Of a stretch of 43,151 nt of DNA, positions 41,998-43,151 are shown piece after piece (the stretch's first letter is position 1; the number at the start of each line of letters is the position of its first letter). This DNA comes from Bacteriovoracaceae bacterium. GTDB lineage: Bacteria > Bdellovibrionota > Bacteriovoracia > Bacteriovoracales > Bacteriovoracaceae. The stretch is from assembly GCA_017858255.1 (NCBI GenBank), contig JAFMBV010000023.1, forward strand, positions 1-43,151, in the 5' to 3' direction. Made by a program: the position numbers and the translations under genes. The notes beneath the pieces were generated by a model. It was given only the letters and a program-made list of their open reading frames with translations. It was not told the DNA's origin and made no database searches.

Positions 41998-43016
41998 ACT
42001 TTAACAATTTTAAAATTACAAAGTTATGTTTAGAGTTGAGCTCTGAGTGCGAAGCTTTGTGTGTCGGTTGTATTCGTACTGCTAGGAACTACAGTGAAGC
42101 TAATCCTCATATAAAAAGAGGCGTTTTCTTAGAGGAAGAAATTTTATTAAATATCTTTAATTCTAAGACTACTGAAAATCTCGATTGTATTGAATTTAGC
42201 GGTAATATTGATGATCCATTATCGTATCCTAATTTTTTAAATGTATTAGAAATGATAGAGAGGTCTTCTTTTAATGGGGTTGTTAACGTCTATACAAATG
42301 GTTTTCTAGGGACACCTGTTGATCATTTTGAATTAGGAAAGAAACTTTTGGCGATAAGTCCAAACTCCAGGATTATCTATGGCATTGATGGCCTAGGAGA
42401 AGTCGCGAATTTATTAAAATTTGGTATAAAAACAGAAGCCGTTTTGAAAAATATGAAATCAGCCATTGATTCAGGTATCCCTGTAACATGGAAGTTCTTT
42501 GAGTTTAATTTGAATAAACATCAAGTTGAGTCCGCGAGAGAAATGGCAAGGGACCTTGGCTGTAATGATTTTTTTGTAAGGGAAGATGGTAGCGATGCAT
42601 ATAATGTGAATAAGGACCTGATAAGTATCTTACGAAATGTCACTGGTTATCATAAGGAAAGAGAAAACTTTGATTTGGATAGTTACTGGCAGAAGATTAA
42701 TAAACGAAAGGTATCCTGTAGGGCGATCATGGGATCAAGTAGAACTCTCTTTATTGATCATTTAGGCAAGGTTTGGCCTTGTACTTTTATGAGTAATAAA
42801 AATTATATAGGTCGTAGGGTAAGAGAAGAATTTGATAGTCATGTACTCAAAAATCTTAATGAAGATTTTAATGATCTTCATAAGAATTCTCTTGATAGCG
42901 TTTTAAAAGAAGGCTTCTTTAATGATTTACTGACAAATTCTTGGAGTAACGAAACTGATAAGAGAAGTTGGTACTGTCGTGAAAAATGTGAGAACAAGGC
43001 AATTAAAAACTCATAA
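41994..43016 (+). CDS. Fourth radical SAM protein of the cluster
   Basis: 340 residues, coupled to the previous gene by an ATGA overlap. The core cluster is C19-x3-C23-x2-C26 (SSECEALCVGCIRTARN). IEFSGNIDDPLSYPN and WKFFEFNLNKHQVESA repeat the blocks of the third protein. The C-terminal auxiliary region is LGKVWPCTFMSN and SWYCREKC, with Thr in place of one Cys of the paralog's PCC, so the auxiliary cluster may be incomplete or differently ligated. No companion precursor peptide gene is visible next to it. It is the last gene in the window; a hairpin follows. Confidence 0.87.
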   Translation: MNFNNFKITKLCLELSSECEALCVGCIRTARNYSEANPHIKRGVFLEEEILLNIFNSKTTENLDCIEFSGNIDDPLSYPNFLNVLEMIERSSFNGVVNVYTNGFLGTPVDHFELGKKLLAISPNSRIIYGIDGLGEVANLLKFGIKTEAVLKNMKSAIDSGIPVTWKFFEFNLNKHQVESAREMARDLGCNDFFVREDGSDAYNVNKDLISILRNVTGYHKERENFDLDSYWQKINKRKVSCRAIMGSSRTLFIDHLGKVWPCTFMSNKNYIGRRVREEFDSHVLKNLNEDFNDLHKNSLDSVLKEGFFNDLLTNSWSNETDKRSWYCREKCENKAIKNS

Positions 43017-43017
43017 C

Positions 43018-43059
43018 TGGTTTAGCTCTTATGATGTTGATCATAAAAATTGCTAACCA
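43018..43059 (+). other. Nested hairpin downstream of the radical SAM cluster
   Basis: The outer arms TGGTTTAGC and GCTAACCA (one bulged T) enclose an inner 7-bp hairpin, TTATGAT (43029-43035) with ATCATAA (43040-43046). It may end the cluster transcript, though no T tract follows. Confidence 0.4.
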
Positions 43060-43099
43060 ACTTCATCTTGAAAATTAAACTTAGAAGAGTAATACTGGT

Positions 43100-43151
43100 C
43101 TTGTTTGAAGGTAGCGAAGCTAGCTGATCCTCCGCAGGTGAAAGTCCTGCC
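43100..43151 (+). ncRNA. Possible start of a structured RNA (group II intron-like), cut by the window edge
   Basis: Noncoding and rich in short complementary stretches: GTAGC-GAA-GCTAGC, then GCAGG (43134-43138) pairing with CCTGC (43146-43150) around TGAAAGT. The AGGTGAAAGTCCT block resembles a recurring stem-loop in domain I of bacterial group II introns. Only about 50 bases are available, so this is a weak suggestion. Confidence 0.25.

Overview
This 43 kb window is an AT-rich (roughly 40% GC by eye), gene-dense bacterial chromosome segment. It suggests a Gram-negative predator of the Bdellovibrionota, most like Bacteriovorax/Halobacteriovorax. That assignment is an inference from gene content: many exported proteases, outer-membrane barrels, a lipoprotein-like ligase, RLAN-type RimK proteins and a BCCT/MscS osmotic pair. 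No rRNA or tRNA gene is visible to fix the taxonomy.

Positions 1-6240 are mostly housekeeping: the end of a Cys-rich secreted protein, panD, and pgsA-serB on the minus strand. On the plus strand follow a PilZ protein, glpX (class II fructose-1,6-bisphosphatase) and a tight SRPBCC / small acidic protein / YggS (PLP homeostasis) run. Positions 6241-16740 hold envelope and regulatory genes: a membrane-tethered HTH regulator, a 2OG-Fe(II) oxygenase, small secreted proteins, an 8-strand-like outer membrane protein, an exported protein with nine 11-residue repeats, a radical SAM protein, a GST, a minimal Omp85-like barrel and an M14 carboxypeptidase.

Positions 16688-28912 start with PEP synthase. 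With glpX it points to gluconeogenic growth on amino acids. After it comes a group of peptide-bond chemistry genes: an RLAN-RimK ATP-grasp ligase, a divergent GNAT/C39-peptidase fusion, an exported trypsin-like protease, an apparently exported GNAT, an 1176-residue exported protein with the order ATP-grasp / amidoligase-like / ATP-grasp, and an exported proline-iminopeptidase-like hydrolase. This looks like a system that builds, modifies or cuts amide bonds, possibly outside the cytoplasm, and is the strongest candidate for an undescribed system.

Positions 29181-36317 contain a small secreted protein, a helical-repeat protein with a methyltransferase-like C-terminus, a BetT-type choline/betaine transporter with an unusual start, a convergent MscS channel, and a subtilase with an extra Cys/His C-terminal domain. 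Positions 36427-43016 are a compact plus-strand cluster of two pairs of radical SAM proteins and one 681-residue protein ending in an aspartyl/asparaginyl beta-hydroxylase-like domain. This looks like a peptide- or small-molecule-modifying pathway and is the second candidate system. The last bases may be the start of a structured RNA such as a group II intron, but the evidence is thin.
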